From NCBI GenBank assembly GCA_902984215.1, contig CADWAF010000408.1, positions 1 to 24,444 on the forward strand: a DNA stretch of 24,444 nucleotides, read 5' to 3'. The notes under the pieces are model-generated. The model worked only from the letters and a program-made list of their open reading frames with translations. It searched no databases and was not told the DNA's origin. The stretch comes from Willaertia magna. Its lineage: Eukaryota > Heterolobosea > Eutetramitea > Acrasida > Naegleriidae. Position numbers and translations under genes: made by a program. Positions within the stretch are counted from its first letter, which is position 1; every line of letters begins with the position of its first letter. Below are positions 1-10,026 of the stretch, piece by piece.

Positions 1-325
1 TGATATTACTAAGAAACTAAAGATAAAGGTAGGATCATGTACCAGATGCTTTAAAGAATACAATTCTTATCAAAAGGAGTTAGATAGAGAAAGAGAGAGA
101 TTAGAGAAATTAAAGCAAGATAATTCCGAAGAAACTCGTATTAAACAACAAGTAACAGTTGTTGAGGAGACTGAATGTATGATTCCTTTAACAAGAACCA
201 AACTAAAGCAACAAGTTCAAGAATTAAGCAATTTCCTATCTCAATGTGAAGATATCAAAGAAAGTGAAGAATACAAAACTGCTACCGACCTTCTATCTAC
301 CATTCAAGAGGCAAAGATAATTTAA
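1..325 (+). CDS. Tubulin-folding cofactor A (TBCA), 5' end outside the window
   Basis: An open frame runs from base 2 to a TAA at 323-325, giving about 107 residues with no start in the window. It matches cofactor A nearly end to end: a KLKIKVGS opening, a long charged helix, the segment ETECMIPLTRTKL in the middle (the family has MMIPDCQRRL), and a closing ESEEYKTATDLLSTIQEAK (the family has EAEEYKEARLVLDSVK). Cofactor A is a small three-helix-bundle chaperone that holds beta-tubulin during tubulin heterodimer folding in the cytosol. As family members are about 105-120 residues, only the first few residues should be missing, probably in an upstream exon. The stop is 50 nt from that of the convergent reductase gene. 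The identification comes from remembered family sequence and is fairly secure. Confidence 0.82.
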   Translation, partial: DITKKLKIKVGSCTRCFKEYNSYQKELDRERERLEKLKQDNSEETRIKQQVTVVEETECMIPLTRTKLKQQVQELSNFLSQCEDIKESEEYKTATDLLSTIQEAKII

Positions 326-375
326 ATTATGAAAATACAACAATTCATGTAAATAATTACCAATTTAATAAAACC

Positions 376-1434
376 TTAAATAATAAAAGGAATAAAGGCT
401 TTTCTATTCAACTTTTTATATTTCTCACCAAACTTCTCTTGATACCACTTATTAGTTTCTAATGCTCTTGGAAATAAATTACAGAATGTAGAAAGAACAA
501 ATAATAAAGCAACCTTATTTTGAACAGTTAATAAGAAACCAATCCATTCAATTTGTTCACCAAAATAGTTTGGACTTGAAATATATTCAAATAATCCACC
601 GTATGGTATATAATACTGTTTATTCTTTTCAGTACTGTTATTATTATTAGCACTATTACTACTACTTTTATGATTATCTTTTCTTAAATTAATTAAAATT
701 CTGTCAGATGTATAATTGATGTAATAACCAACACAATAAAGTAAAATACCAATTGGTAAGATAATAATTTGTAAATTATCATTAAAATAACTATTATTTG
801 CATTAGAATAAATAAATAAATGAGTTCCATTTAAATAACCATTAATTATACAAAATAAAACAGCTGATGAAAAAACAAGTAAACTAGAATGACTCATGTG
901 ATGTACTCTAAATAAAGGGAAGATAATTGCACGATGAATATAATGACCTAATAACATTATTGTTCCAAGTACTTGTTGTAAAAATCTAATTGTACCAATA
1001 TCTTTAGTGTCTTCTGATTTATAATAATAAAAATAAAAAACATATAAAAACCAAATAATTGTTTGATTTTCTTGTAAAAACCATGCAAGTTTACCACTCA
1101 TTGTAAAATCAATTGATTTTATAAAATGTAAAACAATTTGATTTAATTTTGATGTTGTTTTTAAATCTGTAGAAGCACTTTGAAAAGAAGATAATGCAAA
1201 TTTACCATAAGGAGCTCTTAAACCTAACATTAATGGTAAGAAAAGAATTACACAAAATAAAAGAAAGAAAGATGATAATATAGTTAATTCATATGAAAAT
1301 GGTTCATAAATATTATTATTTTTAGACATTAAATGTTGTAAAGGATAAAGTATTAGATAAAAGTAAGATGAAAATGTACATGATAGTGAATTACAGGTAA
1401 GTAATTCATGAGAATTATGAAAGCTAGTTGTCAT
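376..1434 (-). CDS. Steroid 5-alpha-reductase family (SRD5A/DET2-like) membrane oxidoreductase
   Basis: This 352-residue polytopic membrane protein has no visible intron. Family landmarks occur in order: APYGKF (about 75-80), the AWFLQE segment (117-122), HYIHRAIIFPL (164-174), GYYINYTSDRILINLRK (236-252), then the C-terminal block GGLFEYISSPNYFGEQIEWIG (279-299) and an RKAFIPFII terminus. The family reduces the delta-4 double bond of 3-oxo-steroids, or similar lipid enones, with NADPH in the ER membrane. The C-terminal block groups it with SRD5A1/2 and plant DET2 rather than with polyprenol reductase, but the substrate here is unknown. It is longer than the usual 255-300 residues, because of about 35 extra N-terminal residues and an Asn/Ser-rich insert at about 256-272. 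Met36 is an alternative start that would remove the extra hydrophobic N-terminus. Confidence 0.85.
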   Translation of the reverse strand: MTTSFHNSHELLTCNSLSCTFSSYFYLILYPLQHLMSKNNNIYEPFSYELTILSSFFLLFCVILFLPLMLGLRAPYGKFALSSFQSASTDLKTTSKLNQIVLHFIKSIDFTMSGKLAWFLQENQTIIWFLYVFYFYYYKSEDTKDIGTIRFLQQVLGTIMLLGHYIHRAIIFPLFRVHHMSHSSLLVFSSAVLFCIINGYLNGTHLFIYSNANNSYFNDNLQIIILPIGILLYCVGYYINYTSDRILINLRKDNHKSSSNSANNNNSTEKNKQYYIPYGGLFEYISSPNYFGEQIEWIGFLLTVQNKVALLFVLSTFCNLFPRALETNKWYQEKFGEKYKKLNRKAFIPFII

Positions 1435-1891
1435 TGTGTTAGTTTCCGATTAATAGTAAAGTTGTTTTTGTTGTTTGTTTTTAAAGTAAATTTAACACAA
1501 CAAAAATAGGATAAAGGTGAATTAGCCAATTTTTTTACTTTTGTTCAAACACTAAAATTGATAGATTGTTCTTTATAAATGTTATTTATTGTTGCAATAA
1601 TTGTTATTCAGCTTTTAACCTTATTGTAATTCTGCCACAAATTCCCTTTGTGCACAAATGGACCAAGACTCTTACAACCTCTCACAATCACTCTCATCAA
1701 AGTCCATGGTTTTCAACCGCCTCAAAAGTTGGGAGTGTGGAGTTGGTCATCAGCAGAGACATTTTTTTTTGTAGTGCACAAGGGAACAAATTAAACAGTT
1801 GTTGTGATCAAAAAAACGCTAGCTTTCGAGGTTTTATTTGTGGCGCCAAAACCTTCCCGCCAAATTTTGTTATAATTTTTAAAAAGAAAAA
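1435..1891. other. Divergent intergenic/promoter region, SRD5A-like to POLA2
   Basis: This 457-nt stretch separates two divergently transcribed genes and must hold both promoters. The part nearest the polymerase gene (about 1625-1865) is clearly richer in G and C than other spacers here. A chance 122-codon frame crosses it, but it runs on into the polymerase gene's first exon and intron, has no recognisable domain and is not called. The region contains a CCAAT box at 1526-1530, two self-complementary GTGCAC cores (about 1649 and 1775), and the two E2F-like sites listed separately. Confidence 0.6.
1841..1864 (-). promoter_or_regulatory. Pair of E2F/DP-like binding sites upstream of POLA2
   Basis: Read on the minus strand, 1854-1864 is TTTGGCGGGAA, a full match to the E2F consensus TTTSSCGC, and 1841-1851 is TTTTGGCGCCA, a second match. 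The nearer one lies 27 nt before the ATG at 1892. Replicative polymerase genes are classic E2F/DP targets in animals and plants, so S-phase control is a reasonable inference. No binding evidence is available here. Confidence 0.55.
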
Positions 1892-3731
1892 ATGTCCCAA
1901 CCCAAACCTGCTGGTAGCATTGACACGTAAGTAACGCAAATGCCAAACTACTTATCCGAAAGCTGAACACTAACACATTTTTCACATACCCACCTTTACA
2001 GAAAAAACTATTTGAGTGGTCTTTTCACACAAACACCCAAAAAATCAACTAAAAGTAATTCAAAAAACAAGTCAAACAAAAAATCAACGAATAATAATTC
2101 AAAGAAAAATATTACCGATAATGACAATCAAAAGGATACCCAAATGGAAGATGATGACATGAATGCCAGTCACATCACCCAAACCCAAATTACCATAAAT
2201 AACTATAAACCAATACCAACAACATCTAAAATCACTTCTTTATCAAACTTAAATAATATTAACATTAAAAATCTCACTAATTGGGAATCTAGAACAAATC
2301 AAGGAAAAATTCTTTTTGAATTTGGTTCTTCAAATTCAAACTGTTTAGAAATTTTATCAAATGAAATAATTGAAATTGTAAATGGTAAAGAAAAGAATTA
2401 TAAATTTATGTATGATAAATTACAAAAGAAATCAAATGTTTTATTAAATAGATTAGAAAAGATTGGTTCTAAAATTTTACAATATTATGGATTTGAATAT
2501 TCTCAACCATTGAGTGCTGTAAGTATTTTTTTTATTCTTTTGATAATTGTAAAATTAACAATTTACAAAAATTGTAAAGTATTCTGATCAATCAGCAGTG
2601 TTTGTTGGTAGAATTTTATGTGAAAGTATGGTAGGTGATGATACATTAAATCCACAATCAATTTTATTAGAAGGATTATCAAATACTGAAACATCTGATT
2701 GTAGAATTATTAAATTAAATTTTGATAATTATCAATTAGAAAAGGGTGAGTCACCAATCACGTTATTCCCAGGACAAGTTGTTGCAGTTAAAGGAATTAA
2801 TACAATTCAATATTTAAAGGTTGAAAAGCTCTATACTGAAGTGTCAAGTGACAGTTTAAATTATATGGAAGAAGAGGTTATTAATGAGGGAATGAAGAAT
2901 ATAGAAGATTTAGTTGATAATCCAACAAAACAGTTAAAGATAATGGTTGGGATGGGTCCTTTTACATTACCACATAATATTTTGTATCATCCATTAGAAG
3001 AGTTGGTTAAGAAAGTTGAAGAGTTAAAACCTAATGTTTTAGTGTTGATTGGGCCATTTGTTAGTGAAGATAACTTTTTAGTTAATTCAATGGTTTTAAA
3101 TAGAACATTTGAAGATGTTTTTGAGAATGAAGTTTTAAAGAGATTGGAAAGTATTTCTAAGGAAACAAAAGTTGTTTTAATACCCTCCCTTAAAGATATA
3201 CATGCAGATTTTGTTTTTCCACAACCTTCTTTTAATATTACAAATAGTGGAATACATAGTTTTAATAATCCATCAACATTTGGGGTAAAATGTAAATCGT
3301 CATTTAAAGATGAAGTGATTAAGGTTGGTGTCACTTCAATAGATGTTTTAAAAGATATTGTTAAAAAGGAATTTACATTTGGACATGTTAATGATAAATT
3401 TGAACAAATATTAAAAACGATTGTTGGGCAAGAATGTTATTACCCACAATTAATGCCTTCAGAAGAAATTCCACTAGATTTTTCATTGAGTGAAAATGAA
3501 TCTGCTTCCTTAGATATTATTAACTCTCCACAAATCTTAATATTACCAAGTGATGAAGATTTTTATGTTAAACACATTGATAACAAGTGTGTAATTATAA
3601 ACCCTACTAGATGTTGTTGCAATAAGAAAGAAGAAAGAATAACCGAGGGAAGTTATGCTTTCATTACCATTTGCAATGAAACTATTTTACCAATAGAGAA
3701 AAGGACACATGTACAAATTATTAATTTATAA
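1892..3731 (+). CDS. POLA2: DNA polymerase alpha subunit B (POLA2), three exons
   Basis: The model is join(1892..1926, 2002..2518, 2580..3731), 567 residues (human about 598). Intron 1 (1927-2001) starts GTAAGT and ends TTTACAG. Intron 2 (2519-2579) starts GTAAGT and ends TTGTAAAG, and keeps frame without a gap. The protein begins MSQPKPAG, then has a Lys/Asn/Ser-rich linker, an OB-fold segment (VFVGRILCES to FPGQVVAVKGINT, about 191-250), and the inactive calcineurin-like phosphoesterase domain: GPFTLPHNILYHPLEEL, VLIGPFVSEDN, IPSLKDIHADFVFPQP, VGVTSIDVL and a C-terminal ILPSDEDFYVKHI. This B subunit tethers and regulates the primase-polymerase alpha complex that starts Okazaki fragments in the nucleus. 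The ATG has an A-run and two E2F-like sites upstream. The stop is 24 nt from that of the convergent phosphatase gene. Confidence 0.9.
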
Positions 3732-3755
3732 AGTGTAATTAATTTATAAAAAAAA

Positions 3756-6326
3756 TTATAGTTCTTTATTTTCCAGTCTATTTACAAAATTTGGAGGTGG
3801 TAAATTATCAGTTCCATCAGAAGTACTAGTAAAAACAAGACTTAATCTTCCACGTGGTGTTCTTTGACCAGTTATCAATGATGTTAAATGTTGATTATTA
3901 AGTTGTCGTTCCATATTATTTGAATTAAGAAACTGCGAAATGATTGGTCGCTTATGTTTTCGTTCATCTGAAGTACCATCAAAATACTCTACTCGATTCT
4001 TTTTACATTCTTGTACCTTCTTTCCTTCATATAATTCTTTATCAAAATCCGATATCTCTTGTTTAAAACCATCATTAGGTTTAATAGCAGGTCTACATTT
4101 CAAAACAGTTTGAAAAGCCATTTTCGCTCTCATCTTACATTCTAACATTAAATAAGCAATAGCACATGTACTTGATCTAGAAACACCTGCCATACAATGA
4201 ATAATTGCTGAAGAACCATTATGCCTTGCATCATTAATGAAATGAGTAATATCTTCAAAATGACCTTTTAAACTACTTGATCTATTATCATCTACATAAA
4301 TAACCATATATTTAAAATCTTTAATATGACGTGGAGGTACATCTTTAGCAATAGTTAATATATGTGTTACATTTAAAGATTTTAATAAACGTTTAGAAGA
4401 TGCAGCTGCAGCACTTCCTATATACAAACCATCTATTATCTTTGATGCTTCTTCATAACTAAATTGAAATTCGATATTCTTTTCAATCATTGATTTCTTT
4501 AATTTATCTGATAGTTCTAAATTCCAATTATTAATTACAGAACATGATTTTAAATTTGTTAATTGTGTTAACTCTTCAGGTAATGTTAATAATTCATTAT
4601 TATCTATAATTAATGTTTCTAAATTATTTAATTTTAAAATTCTTTCATCAATTTCTTCAATTGCATTATGTTTTAATTTACAAAACTTTAAATTTTGTAA
4701 TTCATAAATTTGTTCAATATTACCATTTAATCTATTCATTGTTAAATCTAAATATTCTAATTTTTTACAATTTTGTAAACCAATAGGTAATTTTTGTAAA
4801 AAATTATTTGTAACTTCCAAACGTTCTAATAAATTTAAATCTGTAAAATCAAATAAATAATTTAAATCATTATCATTTAAATCTAATTCAATTAATTTTG
4901 TTAATTTACTCATTGAATTAGGTAAAATAGATATTCTATTATTTCTTAATTTTAAAATCTCTAAATTAATTAAATTACCAATTGATTCATCAATCTCTTC
5001 AATTATATTATCAGATAAATCTAAATAAATTAAATTTATAAAATTACCAAAATGATCTGGAATATTTGTTATTGCATTCTTACTTAAAATTAATTCTTCT
5101 AATAAAGTTAAAGTTTTAACTTCCATTGGTATACCTTGTATATTATTATTACTTAAATGTATTGTTTGTAATTTAGGTAAACAAAATAATTGTGACCAAC
5201 CATATAATCCACAATTATTTCCATAAAATTCAATTAATTCACCTAAATTTGATATTGAATAATTATTTGTATTTGCTATATTTGGTAACCATTCTATTTT
5301 ATTATTACTTATATTTAATATTTTTAATTTTATTAATTGACATATATTATTTGGAAAATCTATTAATCCACATTCTTCAATATTTAATTCTAATAAAGTT
5401 TCAGATAATTTTGAAATATTTTCTGGAATATTTTCAATTTTATTTTTCGTTAAATTTAATTTTTCTAATTTTGTAAAATCTAATATTTTTGTAGGAAATG
5501 TTGTTAAATAATTATATCCTAAATTTAAATCTTTTAATGTAAATTGTATAGGTACTGTTTTATCTCCACCAAACATTGATGTAAATACATTTGAATTATT
5601 TAATTGAATTTTATTTAATAAATTAAAACTTAAATCTAATTTTTCTAAATTATTTAATTTATTTATTATTGTTGGCCATGATGTTAATGCATTTAATTTT
5701 AAATGTAATTCTCTTAATGTTTCAATTTGTTCTACATTTTTAGGAATATTTTTTAATGAACTTTTATTTAAAATTAAAACTTGTAATGAACTTAAATTAC
5801 TAATACTATCAGGAAATTGTTGTATACAATGTCCTGTTAGATCTAAATAACGTAAATTATTTAATCTACAAATCTGTACATTTTTTTTAAATTCATTTTT
5901 AATTTTTATTTCGGCGGGAAAATAAGAAAAGTGTTAAAGATTCGTAAAATTTAAGGAAATTGAAAAACTTACTTTAAAAACGTCATCTTCATTAAATTTC
6001 TTTTGTTCTTTTTCTCTTTGATTATATTTATCTAAAGGTATAGATAAAATCATTGAAGTTTTAGGCTGTAAAAGTAATTCATTTAGTATTTCTCTAGGAT
6101 CTTTATTTTCATTGTTAGTATTAAATTTTTCAAGAAGATTATTAGTAGATATGGATGATGAAAATGTTGGTGATATTAAATTATTTGTTGTTGTAGGTGA
6201 TGTAGAAGAAGAAAGAAAAGTATAATTAGAGATTCCAATATTATTGTTACTATTATTGTTGTTGCTATTTCCTCTAGTCAAATAATTGTTATTTAATGGT
6301 GGCCTCCTCTTTCTCATAGAAGACAT
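3756..6326 (-). CDS. Leucine-rich-repeat dual-specificity phosphatase (MAPK-phosphatase-like), two exons
   Basis: The model is complement(join(3756..5873, 5973..6326)), 823 residues. A GTAAGT...TGTACAG intron of 99 nt joins the exons in frame: the first ends NEDDVFK and the second opens ICRLNNLRYLDL. Residues 1-118 are low-complexity Ser/Asn/Thr-rich. About 17 leucine-rich repeats follow to about 567. A dual-specificity phosphatase domain (about 590-742) comes next, with the signature HCMAGVSRSS (Cys678 nucleophile, Arg684) and an upstream YVDD that supplies the general-acid Asp. A basic/Asn-rich tail ends the protein. This LRR-DSP architecture is known from the dictyostelid MPL phosphatases, where it is linked to MAP-kinase dephosphorylation; the substrate here is inferred. 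The start lies inside the end of the upstream seven-helix gene, and Met4 is a possible alternative start. A model starting at 5576 would cut the repeat domain in half. Confidence 0.88.
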
Positions 6327-7412
6327 TTTTTTCTTTTAAAGAAACGAATTTATTTAACTTTGAATAATTATTGTTCTTCAAATTTTCTGCCTTCTCTATC
6401 ATCTCTTTAATTCTTTCCTTAATACCTGCCAATGGATTAAACAACATACAAATGCAAAATATAAAAACCCACGAGGCAAGAGCCTTAGCTATGAAAGAAG
6501 CTACTGTCACAAATCCATTACCTGCAATTTCTCCAACAAAGTATAATATTTGTAAAGCACATAAAAATAAAATCGTAAGAGAAATTAATGCTAATATTAA
6601 GGAAGCTTTGTTAATTGCCTTCTTTGTGAAACTCATCATTTCTGTCTTTGCTTGTTCAATTTTGTTGGATTCAGACATTTCAATATTAGATTTGCCGTTG
6701 CATGCATGATGTTTCAATTGTTGGATAATCTTAATAGTATCCCAAATAACAAAACTTAAAGTAATTAATAAAGTTGAAATAAAAACAACAGTTTGTAAGG
6801 TAAAGAAAAACTTTAAGGCAATAGAAACATTATTATCCTTGGGATATACTCTGTTAATTAATATAACAACAATTAATCCAATAGTTGACACTATCATTGT
6901 CAATTCAATAAAAATACTTGCGTACAAAATTCTTTTATGAACTACTTGGGAAACTTGTTTTGCTCTGCATTTACAACACATTAGAAATCACAACTTGATG
7001 AATAGATTACTTACAATACGTAGGAAATAAACAAAAATTGTGCCAATAAAAACACATCATTAAGAGCAATACCACTTGCCACAATACCATTTATCACTTT
7101 AATAAACAATGGTTGGTCTCTGCTAAATGTTTCCACTGGGTATTTCACGGTTATTATAGTTCTTAACAGATACGAAACTAGTAAAATTACAGTACTCGCA
7201 ATAACAAGAGAAAACAGCACAGTTTTATAATTTGACTTTACTCTAATGGACAAAATCAAGAAAACAATTAATAAAAGCAATAACAGTGCAAATGAAGCTA
7301 ATTGAATAAAAGATATTGCCATTCCGGAATAAACTTGACCAGCAATAAATGTTGAATTACTTTGTCCAGTGCTATTAGCTTGTTGAAGAGAAAGAAAGTG
7401 CAATTCATTCAT
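6289..7412 (-). CDS. Seven-transmembrane protein of unknown family, two exons
   Basis: The model is complement(join(6289..6964, 7015..7412)), 357 residues. A 50-nt GTAAGT...AATGCAG intron is spliced in phase 2, turning SYV|L into the continuous SYVLAKQVSQVV. The N-terminus carries two N-glycosylation sequons (Asn13, Asn19). Seven hydrophobic helices follow, and then a charged 40-50 residue tail. A short loop splits helices 3 and 4, and a longer cytosolic-looking loop with KHHACNGKS and EQAKTEMMS lies between helices 5 and 6. Seven helices with a glycosylatable outer N-terminus look like a G-protein-coupled receptor, or a TOM1/GPR137-like protein. I see no DRY, NPxxY or other diagnostic motif, so no family is assigned. 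The last 38 nt overlap the start of the phosphatase gene in another frame. Confidence 0.72.
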
Positions 7413-7736
7413 TTTGTTGTTGATGCATTATTAATGAAATCTATTACTGTGTGATAATCTCTGGTAATATCACCGATGAAATAGTACAAATGTGACACTT
7501 TTCGGTACAAACCAAAAAAATACTTTGATGAGAAGTACATATTGTGAATCCTAGAAACATAGCAAACAAAAGCTAAAGGTAAAAACAAGAAGGAATTAAC
7601 AATATGAAGCAATTATTTTTCGAGAAAGCATGCCCAATACTTCAATCAACTATTGAATCAATTCCGAGGTTTTGTTCTGCATAAAAGCTTGTTTCCGAAA
7701 GCGTTGTTGGGTTCAATCATTTTTGAAAAGAAAAAA
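7413..7736. promoter_or_regulatory. Divergent promoter region, 7TM gene to TRAP1
   Basis: This 324-nt spacer separates the starts of two divergent genes. It holds a 67-codon frame on the minus strand (7409-7612) and an in-frame upstream extension of TRAP1 from a TTG at 7653. Neither has a start in good context or any recognisable domain. The extension would also bury the mitochondrial presequence. I see no clear TATA box or known factor site. Confidence 0.5.
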
Positions 7737-9836
7737 ATGTTGAGAAAGGGTGGTTCATCACTATTAAGATGCTCAAAGAAATTTCTTCCACAAACTGTGA
7801 AGAAAGTCGGTGTTAAATCTAATACTAAAGTTCAATTCGCTAATAGTTTATTAACTCAACGTAATTTTTCTCAAAGTGTTAGAGTTTTTGAAGAAAAGAA
7901 AGATGATTCCGATGTTGTAGAGGATGCTGAAATATTAAACCAAGAAGAACTAAAAGACGAAGGACTTATAAAAGAAACTGAACATATTGTTGGTTCAATG
8001 GAAAGTAAAGCTTTTGAAACTGAAACTAAACAACTTTTACATATCGTCGCTTCCGCTTTATATACCGATAAAGAAGTTTTCATCAGAGAATTAGTTTCTA
8101 ATGCTTCTGACGCTTTAGAAAAAGTTAAAAGACTTATGGCTGTCTCACCAGATAAAGTTGAAGACTCTCAAAAAGAATTAAGTGTTAATATCTCTGTTGA
8201 TGAAAAGAATAATATCTTTATTATTCAAGATACTGGTATCGGTATGACTAAAGACGAATTAGTTGAGAATATTGGTACAATTGCCCACTCTGGTTCAAGA
8301 AAGTTTGTTAAGCAATTAAAAGAAGCAGCTGAATCTGGGGAAACAGCATCTAATATTATTGGTCAATTTGGTGTTGGTTTCTATTCAACATTCATGGTTG
8401 CTGATAAAGTTCGTATCTATACAAGATCTGCAAATGTTGGAAGTAAGGGTTACTGTTGGGAAAGTATTGGAGAAGGTACTTATACAATTTCAGAAGCAGA
8501 AGGTGTTGCTAGAGGTACTAAAATCATTATTCACTTAAAGAAGAATGAAAAGGAATTCTCATTCAAAGATACTGTTCAAAAGATTATTCAAAAGTACAGT
8601 AATTTCGTATCTTATCCAATTTATTTGAATGGTGCTAAGGTTAATACTTTAGACGCTGTTTGGTTAAAGAATAAGAACTCTGTAACCGAAGAGGAACATA
8701 GAGAATTCTATAAGTATCTCTCTCATTATGGTGGAGAACCATTATATATTTTACACTTTAACTTGGATATTCCATTGAATTTGAATGCTTTATTCTATGT
8801 ACCAGATCATCATACTGAATCATTAGGTATGGGTAAGATGGAACCTGGAGTAAATGTTCACAGTAGAAGAGTTTTAATTCGTGCTAAACATCCAGATATC
8901 CTTCCAGATTGGTTAAGATTTTTACGTGGTGTTGTTGACAGTGAAGATTTACCATTAAATATTTCTCGTGAACATTTACAAGATTCTCCTCTAATTAATA
9001 AGATTAAATCTGTTTTAGTTAAAAGAATTGTAAAATACTTTGGAGATATGTTAAAACAAGACAGAACAAAGTTTATTCAATTTTATGATAAATTTAACAA
9101 ATTCATTAAAGAAGGAGTCGCATCTGATTTTATGTATAAAGATGAAGCAAGTAAATTACTTTTATATGAATCCTCCACTTTAGGAAAAGGTGAAAGAACT
9201 ACCTTAGAAGAATATGTCAGCAGAATGAAGGAAGATCAAAAGACAATTTACTATTTAATTGCACCAAATAGAGAATATGCTGAATCATCCCCATACTTTG
9301 AAGTTTTCAAAAAGAAGAATATTGAAGTTTTGTTTGGTTATGATGGTGCTGATGAATTTGTATTTGGATCTGTTGGTTATTTCAATGGTAAGGAAGTTAA
9401 GGCAGTAGATAGAGCAGAAATTGAAGATGAACCTGAACATAAGGCAGGTGAAAATGAATTAAACGAAGAACAAGTCAAAGAATTATGTAGTTGGTTCCAA
9501 GCAACCTTAAAAGATAAAGTTGCTAATGCAAAAGCTTCTAAGCGTTTATCAAGCACTCCTGCAATTATTAGAAACCCAGAAAATGCAGCAATCAGAATGA
9601 TAAGAAAATTACAAAGTCAAGATATCTCACTTTCTCCTCAACAAATTGAATTAAATCCAAGTCACCCACTTATCTTAAAACTTTTCAGTGCAAAGAGTAA
9701 GAATCCAGAGTTAGCTAAGGTAGTAGCTGAACAAATCTTTGATAATGCTTTAATCAGTGCAGGTTTATTGGACGATCCAAGAGGAATGATAAACAGATTG
9801 CAACAACTTTGTGAAACATCCCTAAAAGATATGTAA
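7737..9836 (+). CDS. TRAP1: Mitochondrial HSP90 chaperone (TRAP1)
   Basis: This is a single exon of 699 residues (human TRAP1 about 704). The ATG at 7737 follows a run of seven A and opens MLRKGGSSLLRCSKK, a basic, Ser-rich, acid-free leader typical of a mitochondrial presequence. The HSP90 ATPase domain starts near residue 90. It has RELVSNASDAL (catalytic Glu118, Mg-binding Asn122), DTGIGM (165-170) and the lid glycine motif GQFGVGFYS (209-217). The middle domain carries the SEDLPLNISRE segment with the ATP-contacting Arg, and the C-terminal dimerisation domain ends at residue 699 without an MEEVD tail. That missing tail and the leader separate it from cytosolic HSP90 and ER GRP94. TRAP1 folds matrix proteins and tunes respiration. 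The upstream in-frame TTG at 7653 is not favoured. Confidence 0.93.
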   Translation: MLRKGGSSLLRCSKKFLPQTVKKVGVKSNTKVQFANSLLTQRNFSQSVRVFEEKKDDSDVVEDAEILNQEELKDEGLIKETEHIVGSMESKAFETETKQLLHIVASALYTDKEVFIRELVSNASDALEKVKRLMAVSPDKVEDSQKELSVNISVDEKNNIFIIQDTGIGMTKDELVENIGTIAHSGSRKFVKQLKEAAESGETASNIIGQFGVGFYSTFMVADKVRIYTRSANVGSKGYCWESIGEGTYTISEAEGVARGTKIIIHLKKNEKEFSFKDTVQKIIQKYSNFVSYPIYLNGAKVNTLDAVWLKNKNSVTEEEHREFYKYLSHYGGEPLYILHFNLDIPLNLNALFYVPDHHTESLGMGKMEPGVNVHSRRVLIRAKHPDILPDWLRFLRGVVDSEDLPLNISREHLQDSPLINKIKSVLVKRIVKYFGDMLKQDRTKFIQFYDKFNKFIKEGVASDFMYKDEASKLLLYESSTLGKGERTTLEEYVSRMKEDQKTIYYLIAPNREYAESSPYFEVFKKKNIEVLFGYDGADEFVFGSVGYFNGKEVKAVDRAEIEDEPEHKAGENELNEEQVKELCSWFQATLKDKVANAKASKRLSSTPAIIRNPENAAIRMIRKLQSQDISLSPQQIELNPSHPLILKLFSAKSKNPELAKVVAEQIFDNALISAGLLDDPRGMINRLQQLCETSLKDM

Positions 9837-9952
9837 ATGAACACTAATAAATAATCATACTAAAGTAGTCTCTTTTAATTAAAACAATGCATTTTGACAC
9901 ATAACACTTTTTAGTTTTTTTGTTTTTCAATGTTTTATGCTTCTTGCAAATG

Positions 9953-9989
9953 CCAATGCCACGTAATCTTAACTTTGGATTTATAAAAA
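9953..9989 (+). promoter_or_regulatory. CCAAT/CCACG cluster and TATA-like box before TRAP-beta
   Basis: CCAAT (9953-9957) and CCACG (9959-9963) lie one base apart, about 65 nt upstream of the ATG at 10027. A TATAAAA box follows at 9982-9988. CCAAT plus CCACG are the two halves of the animal ER-stress elements, but the spacing and orientation differ from both ERSE-I and ERSE-II. The stress link is therefore speculative. The TATA box is plausible by position. Confidence 0.3.
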
Positions 9990-10026
9990 TTTTTACAATC
10001 TATTGACGGCATAACCCTAGAAAAAA

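Noticed and set aside
1566..1934. 122-codon plus-strand frame in the SRD5A/POLA2 spacer
   Set aside because: It runs into the POLA2 first exon and intron in another frame, holds the E2F-like sites, and shows no domain or typical codon use.
1791..1985. 64-codon minus-strand frame
   Set aside because: It overlaps the POLA2 start and first intron antisense, with no recognisable content.
2012..2587. POLA2 as two separate genes (2012-2587 and 2598-3731)
   Set aside because: The apparent starts are TTG and GTG. A GTAAGT intron (2519-2579) joins them in frame, and both halves match one POLA2 protein.
5192..5476. 94-codon plus-strand frame rich in Leu/Ile/Tyr
   Set aside because: It is the antisense reflection of the leucine-rich repeats. 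The repetitive LRR codons create the open frame.
7409..7612. 67-codon minus-strand frame just upstream of the 7TM start
   Set aside because: It overlaps the 7TM ATG by a few bases, has no family resemblance and lies in a divergent promoter region. An upstream ORF is possible but unsupported.
7653..7736. N-terminal extension of TRAP1 from a TTG
   Set aside because: It would need a non-ATG start and would place 28 residues before a normal mitochondrial presequence.
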